From Paenibacillus ihbetae (GTDB lineage Bacteria > Bacillota > Bacilli > Paenibacillales > Paenibacillaceae), in assembly GCF_002741055.1 (NCBI RefSeq), contig NZ_CP016809.1:4690501-4754500 (forward strand): DNA of 64,000 bases, in the 5' to 3' direction. Of this stretch, positions 26,720 through 36,618 are shown piece by piece. The position numbers and the translations under genes are program-made. Below the pieces are notes generated by a model, which saw only the letters and a program-made list of their open reading frames with translations, was not told the origin of the DNA and made no database searches. Every line of letters starts with the position of its first letter. Within the stretch, counting starts at the first letter, position 1.

Positions 26720-27613
26720 GTGTTCAAAGACTTATTTCAGAAAAAAAGGAAATACGCAACGATCCCATCGGAGCGACTTGGGACGGCAGGGCAGCCTCAG
26801 GAAGGCGAACGCCCGAAACGTGAAATTCCGGAAGGCTTGATGAACAAATGTGCCAAGTGCGGCACGATTCAATACAGTAAAGAGCTTGAGAAGAATTTGA
26901 AGGTGTGTCAGGAATGCGGCCATCATATGCGTCTGAATGCGTTTGAGCGGATCAGCATGACGCTGGATGAGACAGGCTTCGAGGAATTCGACGCCGATAT
27001 GATATCCGTGGACCCGCTGAAATTTCCGGGATATGCGGCCAAGCTGGAGCAGCAGAAGATGAAATCCGGTCTTCGTGACGCCGTCGTTACCGGCCAGGGA
27101 ACCATTCTGGGACAGCCAGTCGTGGTGGCCGTGATGAGCTTTGATTTTTTCACGGGCAGCATGGGATCGGTCGTAGGGGAGAAGATTACCCGCGCGATCG
27201 AGATCGCAGCGGACAAGCGTCTGCCTCTGATCATCTTCTCCACGTCCGGCGGAGCCCGGATGCAGGAGAGCATTCTGAGCTTAATGCAGATGGCCAAGAC
27301 GAGTGCAGCGCTTGCCAGATTCAATGAGCAGGGCGGACTGTATATTTCCGTCATTACGGATCCGACCACCGGCGGCGTCTCCGCAAGCTTTGCAACCCTT
27401 GGCGATATCAATATCGCTGAACCGGGAGCCGTATTCGGCTTTGCCGGCCGGATCGTTATCGAACAGACCATTCGCCAGAAGCTGCCGGATGATTTCCAGA
27501 CGGCCGAATTCAATTTGGCGCATGGTCAGCTTGACATGGTTATTCATCGGAAAGACATGCGTTCCATGCTGGGTAAGCTGCTGGAGATGCATGCTGTGAA
27601 AGGGGGATTCTAA
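26720..27613 (+). CDS. accD: acetyl-CoA carboxylase carboxyltransferase subunit beta
   Basis: A 297-residue carboxyltransferase beta subunit. A four-cysteine zinc ribbon (CAKCG at about 41-45 and CQECG about 19 residues on) precedes the crotonase-like domain with the conserved [17 protein letters not shown] and [18 protein letters not shown]. With AccA it transfers carboxyl from biotin to acetyl-CoA, making malonyl-CoA for fatty acid synthesis. The start is GTG after AAGAGGTG. It overlaps accA by one base (TAATG), so the subunits are translated together. Confidence 0.95.
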   Translation: MFKDLFQKKRKYATIPSERLGTAGQPQEGERPKREIPEGLMNKCAKCGTIQYSKELEKNLKVCQECGHHMRLNAFERISMTLDETGFEEFDADMISVDPLKFPGYAAKLEQQKMKSGLRDAVVTGQGTILGQPVVVAVMSFDFFTGSMGSVVGEKITRAIEIAADKRLPLIIFSTSGGARMQESILSLMQMAKTSAALARFNEQGGLYISVITDPTTGGVSASFATLGDINIAEPGAVFGFAGRIVIEQTIRQKLPDDFQTAEFNLAHGQLDMVIHRKDMRSMLGKLLEMHAVKGGF

Positions 27614-28596
27614 TGTCAGGCGCACTGCCTTTTGAAACGCCTCTTGCAGAAATGCGCAAGAAGATCGAAGAATTGAAACAATTCGGTCAGGAAAAAGGGA
27701 TCGATTTCACGGATGAAATCGCCCGTCTTGAAGAACGATATAGCCAATTGGAGGAAGAAATTTATTCCTCGATTTCCCCGTCACAAAAAATGCATCTGGC
27801 CCGCCATCAGCAGCGGCCGACATCGCTTGATTTGATCCAGCTGATCTTTACGGATTTCATCGAGCTGCACGGCGATCGGCTGTACGGAGACGATCTGGCG
27901 GTCGTGGGCGGACTGGCGAAGCTGAACGGCGTGCCGGTTACGGTGCTCGGCCAGCAGCGGGGCAAGGATACGAAGGACAATATCGCCCGCTTCTTCGGAA
28001 GTCCGCATCCGGAAGGCTTCCGCAAAGCGCTGCGGCTCATGCAGCAGGCGAACAAGTTCAATCGTCCGATTATCACTTTCATTGATACGAAAGGTGCATA
28101 TCCGGGTAATACAGCTGAAGAGAGAGGCCAGTCCGAGGCGATTGCCCGCAATCTGCGGGAAATGTCGACATTCGGCGTGCCTATTGTTTGTGTGGTCATC
28201 GGCGAAGGTGGAAGCGGCGGTGCTCTTGCGATGGCCGTAGGCAACCGTGTCCTCATGCTCGAGCATGCGATCTACTCCGTAATCTCGCCGAACGGCGCCG
28301 CTTCGATCCTGTGGAAGGACGCTTCCAAGGCGGACCAGGCGGCCGAGGCGATGAAGATTACGGCACAGGACCTGCTGGAGATGGAAGTGATTGAAGAGAT
28401 CATTCCGGAGCCTAGGGGCGGTGCCCACCGCAATTACGAGGAGACGGCCAGCGCGATCCAAAGCGCCCTGATCCGGCATTTGACCGAGCTGTCCGCGATG
28501 GATGCTTGCGAATTGAAAGAAGACCGGTACCGGAAGTTCCGTAAAATCGGCGAATTCGAATTTGCAAAAGCGGAGCAGCAGGACGCCATCATGTAA
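27613..28596 (+). CDS. accA: acetyl-CoA carboxylase carboxyltransferase subunit alpha
   Basis: A 327-residue alpha subunit. A coiled N-terminal helix (about 10-55) is followed by the carboxyltransferase fold with [37 protein letters not shown] and [14 protein letters not shown]. It forms the alpha2/beta2 carboxyltransferase with AccD. It is coupled to accD by a one-base overlap. In B. subtilis pfkA and pyk follow accA. Here pyk starts after only 114 bases and no pfkA lies between. Confidence 0.95.
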   Translation: MSGALPFETPLAEMRKKIEELKQFGQEKGIDFTDEIARLEERYSQLEEEIYSSISPSQKMHLARHQQRPTSLDLIQLIFTDFIELHGDRLYGDDLAVVGGLAKLNGVPVTVLGQQRGKDTKDNIARFFGSPHPEGFRKALRLMQQANKFNRPIITFIDTKGAYPGNTAEERGQSEAIARNLREMSTFGVPIVCVVIGEGGSGGALAMAVGNRVLMLEHAIYSVISPNGAASILWKDASKADQAAEAMKITAQDLLEMEVIEEIIPEPRGGAHRNYEETASAIQSALIRHLTELSAMDACELKEDRYRKFRKIGEFEFAKAEQQDAIM

Positions 28597-28710
28597 ATGT
28601 TTGCAAGTTTGACGATATGACAAAGTTCCTATACAAACGAAGCTTTTTGTAGTAAATTTAGTTGTTGGAAAAAGAGATATAGAGAACCTTGAAAAACGGA
28701 GGAAACCCAA

Positions 28711-30138
28711 ATGCGCAAAACTAAAATTGTATGTACCATCGGTCCTTCCAGTGAATCGTTGGAAAACACCAAGAAGCTCATTATGGCCGGCATGAACGTG
28801 GCTCGCCTGAACTTCTCCCACGGTGACTTCGAGGAGCACGGCAACCGGATTAAAAACATCCGCCAGGCTTGCGAAGAACTGAACAAAACGGTAGCGATCC
28901 TGCTTGATACCAAAGGACCGGAAATCCGTACCGGTAAGCTTGAAGTGGAGCCGATCGAGCTTGTCCAGGATGAGTACATCACCCTTACGACCGAGGACAT
29001 TCTCGGCGACAAGAATCGGATTTCCATTACGTATAAAGAGCTGCCGAATGACGTTCAGGTTGGATCCACGATCCTCATCGACGACGGTCTGATCGGTCTG
29101 ACTGTTGTAGAAATTCAGGGCACGGAGATCCGCTGCCGCGTCGTAAACGGCGGAACCATTAAGAGCAAAAAAGGTGTAAACGTACCTGGAGTCGCGATCT
29201 CCCTTCCAGGCATTACGGAAAAGGACGCGAGCGACATTGTATTCGGGATCGAACAGGGCATCGATTTTATTGCGGCTTCCTTCGTTCGCAAAGCAAGCGA
29301 CGTGCTTGAAATCCGCGAGCTGCTCAAGAAGCATAACGCCGAGCACATTCAGATCATCTCGAAGATCGAGAACCAGCAAGGTGTTGACAATCTGGACGAG
29401 ATTCTGGAAGTATCCGACGGCTTGATGGTTGCCCGCGGCGACCTCGGTGTCGAAATTCCGGCCGAAGAAGTACCGCTCGTGCAGAAGCGCATGATCGAGA
29501 AGTGTAATCTTGCCGGCAAGCCGGTCATTACAGCCACGCAAATGCTGGATTCCATGCAGCGCAACCCGCGTCCTACGCGTGCGGAAGCAAGTGACGTGGC
29601 GAATGCGATCTTCGACGGCACGGATGCCATCATGCTCTCCGGTGAAACGGCTGCCGGTAAATATCCGGTCGAATCCGTTCTGACGATGTCCCGCATTGCC
29701 GAGAAGGCGGAATCCGCGCTGAACTATCGCGAAATGTTCTTGAAGCAGCGCATCGCGCAAGAAACCAGCGTAACGGAAGCAATCAGCCAATCGGTTGCCA
29801 TCTCCGCGCTGGATCTGAACGCCAAGGCGATCATTTCGTCCACGGAATCCGGCCAAACGGCGCGCATGGTATCCAAATACCGTCCGCAAGCGCCGATCAT
29901 TGCCGTAACGACACAGGACAGAACGCTGAGACGCTTGGCACTGACTTGGGGCGTAACGCCGGTTAAAGGCGAGCTGGCTACGTCGACAGACGAAATGTTT
30001 GATTACGCTTTGCAGGGCGGAGTGAAATCCGGCCTGGTGAAGGAAGGCGATCTGGTTGTGATTACGGCAGGGGTACCGCTTGGCCGTTCCGGCTCGACCA
30101 ACCTGCTCAAAGTAGATACCATTCCTGCGCAGAAATAG
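28711..30138 (+). CDS. pyk: pyruvate kinase
   Basis: A 475-residue pyruvate kinase that makes ATP and pyruvate from phosphoenolpyruvate in the cytosol. The barrel motifs are clear: [39 protein letters not shown] and [16 protein letters not shown] domain lies at about 70-170 and a C-terminal allosteric domain at about 350-475. It lacks the extra PEP-mobilising domain that makes the B. subtilis enzyme about 585 residues long. AGGAGG-type site before ATG. A terminator follows. Confidence 0.96.
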   Translation: MRKTKIVCTIGPSSESLENTKKLIMAGMNVARLNFSHGDFEEHGNRIKNIRQACEELNKTVAILLDTKGPEIRTGKLEVEPIELVQDEYITLTTEDILGDKNRISITYKELPNDVQVGSTILIDDGLIGLTVVEIQGTEIRCRVVNGGTIKSKKGVNVPGVAISLPGITEKDASDIVFGIEQGIDFIAASFVRKASDVLEIRELLKKHNAEHIQIISKIENQQGVDNLDEILEVSDGLMVARGDLGVEIPAEEVPLVQKRMIEKCNLAGKPVITATQMLDSMQRNPRPTRAEASDVANAIFDGTDAIMLSGETAAGKYPVESVLTMSRIAEKAESALNYREMFLKQRIAQETSVTEAISQSVAISALDLNAKAIISSTESGQTARMVSKYRPQAPIIAVTTQDRTLRRLALTWGVTPVKGELATSTDEMFDYALQGGVKSGLVKEGDLVVITAGVPLGRSGSTNLLKVDTIPAQK

Positions 30139-30196
30139 TTCTGTTCAGCATATTCATATTCAGAATCCCTCAGGGGAGTCTAACGATAGCAGCGCT

Positions 30197-30236
30197 AGAA
30201 GCAATGGGCCGATTTTCGAGCCATTGCTTCTTTTGC
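30197..30236 (+). terminator. terminator after pyk
   Basis: GAAGCAATGG and CCATTGCTTC form a perfect 10-base stem, with TTTTG after it. It lies before the thioesterase start at 30257, which argues against any start upstream of it. Confidence 0.85.
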
Positions 30237-30256
30237 ATAGAGAGGGGGTGTGCATA

Positions 30257-30802
30257 TTGACGAAAGGCTCTATATCCAAGCTCAGCCGCTGGTTTCACAC
30301 ATCCTTCCGGGTGCGCTATCAGGAAACCGACCAAATGGGTGTAGTCTATCACGCGAATTACTTGAACTGGTTCGAGATCGGCCGTACCGAAATGATCCGG
30401 GAGCTGGGATTTTCCTACCGGGAGATGGAGGAGGCCGGCGCATTGCTGCCGGTTGTCGATCTGGACGTAAAATACCATCAGCCTGCCCGCTATGATGATC
30501 AGATAACGGTATTTACCCGGATGATTGATTTCTCGCCTCTTCGAATACATTATGCGTATGAGGTTCGGAGAATGTCCGGCAAGGTGCCGTCCGATCGGGA
30601 TGCCGGCACGATGACCGGAAGGGCGCTGTCCGATCCGGATGCCGCCACGATGATCGGGGAGGCGCTGCCCGGCGAGCTGTTGACCTCGGGCACCACCCGC
30701 CACGTATGGGTGAATCGCGAATGGAAGCCGTCCAGACTGGATAAAAACGTGCCAAAGCTGTATGATGCATTGAAGGACACCCTTTTGGGGAGGAAGGAGT
30801 AG
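30257..30802 (+). CDS. acyl-CoA thioesterase, YbgC/4HBT family
   Basis: A 181-residue hot-dog-fold thioesterase. The family signature is FRVRYQETDQMGVVYHANYLNW, with the catalytic Asp in TDQMG and the conserved Tyr/His just after. It probably hydrolyses acyl-CoA or acyl-carrier thioesters; the acyl group is not known. The start is TTG at 30257, after AGAGGGGG (30241-30248) and a terminator. The region 30590-30667 is a tandem duplication encoding two 13-residue units in a loop before the last beta strands. That stretch is longer than usual for the family and is a likely recent insertion. Confidence 0.88.
   Translation: MTKGSISKLSRWFHTSFRVRYQETDQMGVVYHANYLNWFEIGRTEMIRELGFSYREMEEAGALLPVVDLDVKYHQPARYDDQITVFTRMIDFSPLRIHYAYEVRRMSGKVPSDRDAGTMTGRALSDPDAATMIGEALPGELLTSGTTRHVWVNREWKPSRLDKNVPKLYDALKDTLLGRKE
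30590..30667 (+). repeat. 39-bp tandem duplication inside the thioesterase gene
   Basis: Two adjacent 39-base units (30590-30628 and 30629-30667) match at 33 of 39 positions and encode two 13-residue units, beginning SDRDAGTM and SDPDAATM. The reading frame is kept. Confidence 0.8.
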
Positions 30803-30806
30803 CATC

Positions 30807-31199
30807 ATGATGAAATGGGTTCTGGCAGCGGTCATTTTCGTACCGGCGATCGAAATATTCGGCTTCTCATTCGTAGCGGAGCGGGTCGGAGGAATGAACA
30901 CCCTGCTGCTGACACTGCTGACCTCGGCCATTGGCGTCGCCATGATGAGGTTTGAGGGACGGAAGGCGATGGAGGACGCAAGGCAGAGGATGAATGCGGG
31001 GATGGTTCCCGGTTCAACCATGGCGGATGGCCTGTGCATTTTCCTCGGCGGTCTGCTGCTGATCCTTCCGGGATTCGTGACGGATATCATCGGCTTTACC
31101 CTCGTGTTTCCTTTAACCCGTCCGCTATACAGGTTTTTGCTCCTATTGTGGATGAAGAAAAATATGAAGAACGGCAAAATCACGATTTTTCGCAGATAA
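30807..31199 (+). CDS. fxsA: FxsA family membrane protein
   Basis: A 130-residue protein with hydrophobic segments at about 4-22, 27-45 and 75-105, and the FxsA-type stretch PAIEIFGFSFVAERVGGMNT followed by LLLTLLTSAIGV. FxsA of Escherichia coli suppresses phage exclusion; the role in Gram-positives is unknown. It starts 4 bases after the thioesterase stop, with GGAAGGAG before the ATG, so it is probably cotranscribed. It lies next to ytvI and citZ, as in B. subtilis. Confidence 0.85.
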   Translation: MMKWVLAAVIFVPAIEIFGFSFVAERVGGMNTLLLTLLTSAIGVAMMRFEGRKAMEDARQRMNAGMVPGSTMADGLCIFLGGLLLILPGFVTDIIGFTLVFPLTRPLYRFLLLLWMKKNMKNGKITIFRR

Positions 31200-31415
31200 A
31201 TGAACAGGGTTGATCCCTTCCGTAGATGCTGCTGCTCTACCGGGGGACCAGCCCCTGTTGTGCTTATATTCTAAACGGCAGCTGCTGCGAGTGCTTTGGA
31301 TAGGTCTGTTACTGGGCTGATCGCTATTGTACTAGCGGCCCGGGCACCGTTACCGCAACCGCCGCTTCAACACATCACAACCGCTATGATTCATGCTTCT
31401 GCCTGCCCAGCCGCT

Positions 31416-32534
31416 TCATCGGAAACGTCCCCCGATAATATAATTTCGCAAGTCTCTGAAGACATGGGCTCGATGGAATGCATCCAGGATCACAAGGGCA
31501 ATCGGGCCGATAATCAGCCCTAGAATGCCGAACAGCTTGAGCCCGATAAACATCCCGAGCAGCGCCGCGAGCGGGTCGAGGCCGACACTGCTGGCGAGCA
31601 CCTTCGGCTCCAGGATTTGGCGCACCACGAGGATGACGCTGTACAGCACTGTGAGTCCGATGCCGAGCGTAAGATCGTCGGACATAAAGGCATACAGCGA
31701 CCAGGGAATCAGGACGATGCCGACGCCAAGGTAAGGCAGGAGGTCAACGAAGCCGATCAGCAGCCCGATGGTGAACGCGGACTTTACGCCGAGCGCATAC
31801 AGCGTGATGATCACGATGCAGGCGGTGATGGAGATGAGAATGAGCTGGGCTCTCGCAAACCCGAACAGCGCTTTTTTCAGATCCGAGAAAATGTAGGCCA
31901 TGGGCTTGCGGATCACGTCAGGAACGAATCGAAGGATGGCCCGGTTATGGCGCTCCCAGCTATTGCTGAGGAAGAAGGTGGACATGAGGACCACGATCAG
32001 GATCGTTCCCATATTCGGCAGCGAATATATGATCTGCAGGATTCCGTTGAAAATGCCGGTGATCAAGCCCGTCACGGCGTTTCCGATCGTCTCGGTCGTT
32101 CTGCTTATATTTTGGTTAATGGTGTCGTGATAATTCGGGTTGTTCTGGTAGAACAAGCTGATTTCATTCACGATATTTTGAAAGCTGTCGCTGCGCGTCC
32201 AGCCGGTAATCCACTCCATCCACGAGTCGATATGCAGATCGAACGATTGGGACAGCGTGATCAGCTCTTTCACCAGTCGGGTAACTGCAGCCGTCAGGAT
32301 CAGCATCGCCGCTCCGAAATAAACGATGATAGACAGCGTGACCGCAATGAAGCGCGGGAGCTTCACCTTGCGCTGGAGGACATGAACAAGCGGGTTCATA
32401 GCGTATGCGATGATCCAGGCCAGCAGGAAGGGATAGAGAAGGGGCAGCAGCACATAAATCAGATAGATAGTGATGAAGAGGGTGGACAACACCCACACTC
32501 CCCGGCCGATCCGTTTGAGCAGTATTCGTTCCAA
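31416..32534 (-). CDS. ytvI: sporulation integral membrane protein YtvI
   Basis: A 372-residue polytopic protein of the AI-2E/PerM superfamily. Two early helices (about 14-50), a soluble section (about 95-165), and later helical pairs with DLLPYLGVGIVLIPW and RQILEPKVLASSVG are visible. YtvI is a membrane protein expressed during sporulation in B. subtilis, where it sits near fxsA, pyk and citZ as here; that supports the name over the paralogue at 3024. The TTG start follows AAGGAGG. Its precise function is unknown. Confidence 0.87.
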   Translation of the reverse strand: MERILLKRIGRGVWVLSTLFITIYLIYVLLPLLYPFLLAWIIAYAMNPLVHVLQRKVKLPRFIAVTLSIIVYFGAAMLILTAAVTRLVKELITLSQSFDLHIDSWMEWITGWTRSDSFQNIVNEISLFYQNNPNYHDTINQNISRTTETIGNAVTGLITGIFNGILQIIYSLPNMGTILIVVLMSTFFLSNSWERHNRAILRFVPDVIRKPMAYIFSDLKKALFGFARAQLILISITACIVIITLYALGVKSAFTIGLLIGFVDLLPYLGVGIVLIPWSLYAFMSDDLTLGIGLTVLYSVILVVRQILEPKVLASSVGLDPLAALLGMFIGLKLFGILGLIIGPIALVILDAFHRAHVFRDLRNYIIGGRFR

Positions 32535-32688
32535 GGATATAAACCTCCTTTCCAGGCTTGTCAGGAAGACAAAGCGGACCCGTACACTTTTATAGGTATG
32601 CAGGGGGGAGAAGGTTTTAGGCTAGGAAGTTTCGAATTCAATGAACCCCAGGCAGAGAGCCGTTTTTTACCCCGGTTCTTTTCAAAAT

Positions 32689-32717
32689 TCGACAATGACA
32701 AATTTCACAGTTATAAT
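32689..32717 (+). promoter_or_regulatory. sigma-A-type promoter, upstream of citZ
   Basis: TCGACA (32689-32694) and TATAAT (32712-32717) lie 17 bases apart, with one mismatch in the -35 box. It may be a second citZ promoter. Confidence 0.5.
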
Positions 32718-32793
32718 GGAATTGTAAGTGATTTCAAAAAAAAGTTTATGGTGTCGATAAAACATTTTGATGCGGCGAATGTCTCCGCTCTTG

Positions 32794-32822
32794 TTCACAT
32801 ATCAGACAAAATCCAGTATGAT
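32794..32822 (+). promoter_or_regulatory. likely citZ promoter
   Basis: TTCACA (32794-32799) and TATGAT (32817-32822) have a 17-base spacer, each with one mismatch from the sigma-A consensus. The start of transcription would be near 32829, about 120 bases before citZ. Confidence 0.55.
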
Positions 32823-32886
32823 ATGAGAAGGTTTTATGACAAGGACCATAGCATTTTTTTTGCGCGTTCTTTTTTATCCGACTTCA

Positions 32887-32900
32887 TGAAAATGTTTTCA
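32887..32900 (+). promoter_or_regulatory. cre-like operator for CcpA, before citZ
   Basis: TGAAAATGTTTTCA is near-palindromic and matches the CcpA cre pattern TGWAANCGNTNWCA at all but one fixed position (C to T in the centre). It lies about 58 bases downstream of the predicted start of transcription and 50 before citZ, a typical roadblock position. CcpA control of citZ is known in B. subtilis. Confidence 0.6.
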
Positions 32901-32950
32901 TGATTGTCAAAATAGTACCGTTTATCCCGATCATAAAGGAGAGATGATGC

Positions 32951-34063
32951 ATGACAGCTACTAAGGGTTTGGAAGGCATTGTAGCTACCACTTCTTCGAT
33001 TAGTTCGATCGTCGACGGCGTTCTGACTTATCGGGGATATAATATTGACGATCTCGCAGAGCATGCAAGCTTTGAAGAAGTGGCTTATCTGCTCTGGTTC
33101 GGCAAGCTCCCGAATGCGGAGGAGCTGAAAGCGCTGAAGCAAGACCTCAGCGATTATGCCGCAATTCCGGATGAGCTCATCCAGCAGATCAAGTTGTATC
33201 CGAAGGACGCCAACACGATGGCATCGCTCCGCTCGGCGGTTTCCGCGCTTGCGCTGTACGACGAGGCCGGCGACGATATGAGCCGTGAAGCGAACGAGAA
33301 GAAAGCGGTTAAACTGCAGGCGCAGCTTCCGACGATCGTCGCTGCCATTGCGCGAATCCGTCAGGGCAAGGAACCGGTAGCTCCGAAAGCCGGCGTATCC
33401 GTAGCCGAGAACTTCCTGTATATGCTCAGAGGCGAGCAGCCTGACGAGACGTCGATCAAGGCTCTGGATCAAGCGCTCGTGCTCCATGCCGACCATGAGC
33501 TTAACGCTTCAACCTTTGCGGCCCGTGTAACCGTAGCCACGCTGTCGGACATTTATTCTGGCGTTACCTCCGCGATTGGCGCTTTGAAGGGTCCTCTGCA
33601 TGGCGGCGCGAATGAAGCCGTTGCCAAGATGCTGAATGAAGTCGGCTCCATCGACCGGGCGAAGGCTTATATCCAGGAGAAGCTGGACAACCGTGAGAAG
33701 ATCATGGGCTTCGGTCACCGCGTTTACAAGAACGGAGACCCTCGTGCGAAGCATCTTCAGAAGATGTCGCGCGAGCTTGGAGAAATGAAGGGCGACACGT
33801 CCCTGTACGACATGTCCGTCGTGATCGACGAAACGGTAACGAGCCAGAAGGGATTGAAGCCGAACGTCGATTTCTACTCCGCATCGGTTTATACCCAGCT
33901 CGGCATCGAACAGGAGCTGTTCACGCCGATCTTTGCCATCAGCCGCGTGTCGGGATGGACAGCGCATATCCTTGAGCAGTACGAAGGCAACCGGATCATC
34001 CGTCCGCGCGCAGAGTACACCGGCCTTACCGATCAGAAATATGTGCCGGTAGAGCTTCGCTAA
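32951..34063 (+). CDS. citZ: citrate synthase
   Basis: A 370-residue citrate synthase, joining acetyl-CoA and oxaloacetate in the first TCA step. Conserved catalytic regions are HADHELNASTFAARV, ALKGPLHGGANEAV and MGFGHRVYKNGDPRA. The length fits the Gram-positive type. The ATG follows AAGGAGAG. It leads citZ-icd-mdh, and a small hairpin lies between citZ and icd. Two sigma-A promoter matches and a cre-like site lie upstream. Confidence 0.96.
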   Translation: MTATKGLEGIVATTSSISSIVDGVLTYRGYNIDDLAEHASFEEVAYLLWFGKLPNAEELKALKQDLSDYAAIPDELIQQIKLYPKDANTMASLRSAVSALALYDEAGDDMSREANEKKAVKLQAQLPTIVAAIARIRQGKEPVAPKAGVSVAENFLYMLRGEQPDETSIKALDQALVLHADHELNASTFAARVTVATLSDIYSGVTSAIGALKGPLHGGANEAVAKMLNEVGSIDRAKAYIQEKLDNREKIMGFGHRVYKNGDPRAKHLQKMSRELGEMKGDTSLYDMSVVIDETVTSQKGLKPNVDFYSASVYTQLGIEQELFTPIFAISRVSGWTAHILEQYEGNRIIRPRAEYTGLTDQKYVPVELR

Positions 34064-34091
34064 CTTGCAGGAAATCATGTACAATAGGCAT

Positions 34092-34142
34092 AGAGAACCG
34101 CTTAAACGCGAGTTGATCGCCTTGAGGCGGAGTTCTCTTTGC
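34092..34142 (+). terminator. hairpin between citZ and icd, partial terminator or attenuator
   Basis: AGAGAACCGC and GCGGAGTTCTCT pair with one bulge, followed by only a short T run. It may limit read-through from citZ so that icd-mdh are set at a different level. Confidence 0.5.
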
Positions 34143-34216
34143 CTATTCGTCCGGTATTCGTATCCGAAGCTCCGGACTAGAGACAAGAACCAAATTTGAA
34201 GGAGGAACTCATACTC

Positions 34217-35509
34217 ATGAAATTGGAAAAATTCGCACTACCAACCGAAGGCGAAAAAATCACCATCGACAACGGCAAGCTGCAGGTTCCAAACCATCCG
34301 ATCATCCCTTTTATTGAAGGTGACGGAACAGGACGCGACATCTGGAAAGCTTCCAAGCGCGTGCTTGACGCCGCTGTAGAAAAGGCATACAACGGATCCA
34401 AGAAGCTTGCCTGGTATGAAGTGTTCGCAGGTGAGAAAGCTTATAATACATACGGAGAATGGCTTCCTAACGATACGCTCGAAGCAATCCGTGAATACAT
34501 CGTTGCCATCAAGGGACCTTTGACGACGCCAATCGGCGGCGGCATCCGTTCCCTGAACGTTGCTCTGCGCCAAGAGCTGGATCTGTACACTTGCTTGCGC
34601 CCGGTTCGCTACTTCAACGGCGTCCCGTCCCCGGTTAAACGTCCGGACCTCGTGGACATGGTTATTTTCCGTGAGAACACCGAGGACATTTATGCCGGCA
34701 TTGAGTACAAGGAAGGCTCCGAGGAAGTGAAGAAGGTTATCAAGTTCCTCCAAGAGGAAATGGGCGTTCACAAGATCCGCTTCCCGGAAACATCCGGCAT
34801 CGGCATCAAGCCTGTATCCTCCGAAGGCTCCAAGCGTCTTGTGCGCGCAGCTGTGGAATACGCGATCAAGCATGGCCGCAAATCCGTAACGCTGGTGCAT
34901 AAAGGCAACATCATGAAGTTCACCGAAGGCGCCTTCAAAAACTGGGGCTACGAAGTGGCTGAAGCCGAGTTCGGCGATAAAGTGTTCACTTGGGCACAAT
35001 ATGACATCATCAAGGAAAAAGACGGCGTAGATGCAGCGAACGCAGCACAGAAGGCCGCTGAGGAAGCCGGCAAAATCATCATCAAGGATGCGATTGCCGA
35101 CATCGCGCTCCAGCAAGTGCTTACGCGTCCAACCGATTTCGATGTCATCGCAACGCTGAACCTGAACGGCGACTACTTGTCCGACGCGCTTGCAGCGCAA
35201 GTAGGCGGCATCGGTATCGCTCCGGGAGCGAACATCAACTACGTGACAGGTCACGCGATCTTCGAAGCGACTCACGGCACGGCTCCGAAATATGCGGACA
35301 AGGACGTTGTAAACCCTGGTTCCGTTATTCTGTCCGGCGTTATGCTGCTTGAGCATCTCGGATGGCAGGAAGCTGCGGATCTGATTTACAAAGGCATGGA
35401 AACCGCGATCAACAACAAAACCGTAACCTATGACTTTGCACGTCTGATGGAAGGCGCAACGGAAGTGAAATGCTCCGAGTTTGCGGACGAAATCATTAAA
35501 AACCTGTAA
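34217..35509 (+). CDS. icd: NADP-dependent isocitrate dehydrogenase
   Basis: A 430-residue isocitrate dehydrogenase. The start at 34217 (MKLEKFALP) uses AAGGAGG at 34199-34205; an earlier in-frame TTG overlaps that site. Substrate-binding and phosphorylation-loop residues are in [13 protein letters not shown], and [28 protein letters not shown] and [13 protein letters not shown] are intact. It turns isocitrate into 2-oxoglutarate with NADPH formation. It is followed by mdh after 14 bases, so the pair is one operon with citZ. Confidence 0.96.
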   Translation: MKLEKFALPTEGEKITIDNGKLQVPNHPIIPFIEGDGTGRDIWKASKRVLDAAVEKAYNGSKKLAWYEVFAGEKAYNTYGEWLPNDTLEAIREYIVAIKGPLTTPIGGGIRSLNVALRQELDLYTCLRPVRYFNGVPSPVKRPDLVDMVIFRENTEDIYAGIEYKEGSEEVKKVIKFLQEEMGVHKIRFPETSGIGIKPVSSEGSKRLVRAAVEYAIKHGRKSVTLVHKGNIMKFTEGAFKNWGYEVAEAEFGDKVFTWAQYDIIKEKDGVDAANAAQKAAEEAGKIIIKDAIADIALQQVLTRPTDFDVIATLNLNGDYLSDALAAQVGGIGIAPGANINYVTGHAIFEATHGTAPKYADKDVVNPGSVILSGVMLLEHLGWQEAADLIYKGMETAINNKTVTYDFARLMEGATEVKCSEFADEIIKNL

Positions 35510-35523
35510 GGGGGAGAGCCATC

Positions 35524-36465
35524 GTGGCGATTACTCGTAAAAAGATTACGGTTGTAGGTGCTGGCTTTACTGGTGCGACTACCGCACTAATGCTTGCTCA
35601 AAAAGAACTTGGTGACGTCGTTCTGCTCGATATCCCGCAGCTTGAAAACCCGACCAAAGGCAAGGCGCTCGACATGCTTGAGGCCAGTCCGGTCCAAGGC
35701 TTCGACAGCAACATCGTCGGCACGTCCAGCTATGAGGATGCGGCCGATTCCGATATCGTCATCATCACGGCCGGCGTTGCGCGCAAGCCTGGCATGAGCC
35801 GTGATGATCTCGTGAATACGAATGCGGGCATCGTCAAGTCCGTATGCGAGAACGTAAAGACCCATGCTCCGAATGCGACCGTCATCATATTGAGTAATCC
35901 GGTGGACGCGATGACCTATGTAGCGTACCATACGCTCGGCTTCCCTAAGAACCGCGTCATCGGTCAATCCGGCGTGCTCGATACCGCGCGCTACTGCACA
36001 TTCATTGCGCAGGAGCTGAACGTATCCGTTGAGGACGTCCGCGGCTTCGTGCTCGGCGGTCACGGTGACGACATGGTTCCGCTCGTTCGCTACTCCAGCG
36101 TCGGCGGCATTCCGATCGACACGCTGATTCCGGCTGACCGGATCGAAGCCATCGTGCAGCGCACCCGCGTGGGCGGCGGCGAAATCGTCAACCTGCTCGG
36201 CAACGGAAGTGCATACTATGCGCCGGCTGCTTCCCTGGTGCAAATGACGGAAGCGATCCTCAAGGACAAGAAGCGGATCCTTCCTGTCATCGCGCTCCTG
36301 GAAGGCGAGTACGGGTACGATAACCTGTTCATGGGCGTTCCGGCCATTCTTGGCGGCGACGGCATAGAGAAGGTGTTCGAGCTCGAGCTGACGCCGGAGG
36401 AGAAGGCGGCGCTCGACAAGTCGGCCGAATCCGTGCGCAGCGTTACATCGGTCATTTCCCTTTAA
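35524..36465 (+). CDS. mdh: malate dehydrogenase
   Basis: A 313-residue, LDH-like malate dehydrogenase. It has the nucleotide motif [10 protein letters not shown], catalytic-region [12 protein letters not shown] and the proton-relay His in [10 protein letters not shown]. It converts malate and oxaloacetate using NAD. The GTG start follows AAGGGGGAG. A strong terminator follows. In B. subtilis phoP and phoR come next; here a membrane protein, an SDR and a class I fumarase lie in between. Confidence 0.96.
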   Translation: MAITRKKITVVGAGFTGATTALMLAQKELGDVVLLDIPQLENPTKGKALDMLEASPVQGFDSNIVGTSSYEDAADSDIVIITAGVARKPGMSRDDLVNTNAGIVKSVCENVKTHAPNATVIILSNPVDAMTYVAYHTLGFPKNRVIGQSGVLDTARYCTFIAQELNVSVEDVRGFVLGGHGDDMVPLVRYSSVGGIPIDTLIPADRIEAIVQRTRVGGGEIVNLLGNGSAYYAPAASLVQMTEAILKDKKRILPVIALLEGEYGYDNLFMGVPAILGGDGIEKVFELELTPEEKAALDKSAESVRSVTSVISL

Positions 36466-36499
36466 ATCCGGCAAGGGTTCACAAATTTGCCTCTAAATC

Positions 36500-36536
36500 C
36501 AATCCCGTCCCGATATTCGGGGCGGGATTGCTTTTC
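36500..36536 (+). terminator. terminator of the citZ-icd-mdh operon
   Basis: CAATCCCGTCCC and GGGGCGGGATTG form a 12-base stem, with CTTTTC following. Confidence 0.9.
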
Positions 36537-36618
36537 ATTGGATGGTCTGTCCAGTATAATAAGGACGATGATTCGTAAATGACATATATCACACTATGGA
36601 CGATGGAGGAATTTGATT

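Noticed and set aside
27781..29889. A long open frame (702 codons) on the minus strand across accA and pyk.
   Set aside because: It is opposite two certain genes and arises from codon bias of the real strand. It has no ribosome site and no family pattern.
31617..32903. A 428-codon plus-strand frame across ytvI.
   Set aside because: It covers the ytvI coding strand in antisense and then runs into the citZ promoter region. No motif and no ribosome site.
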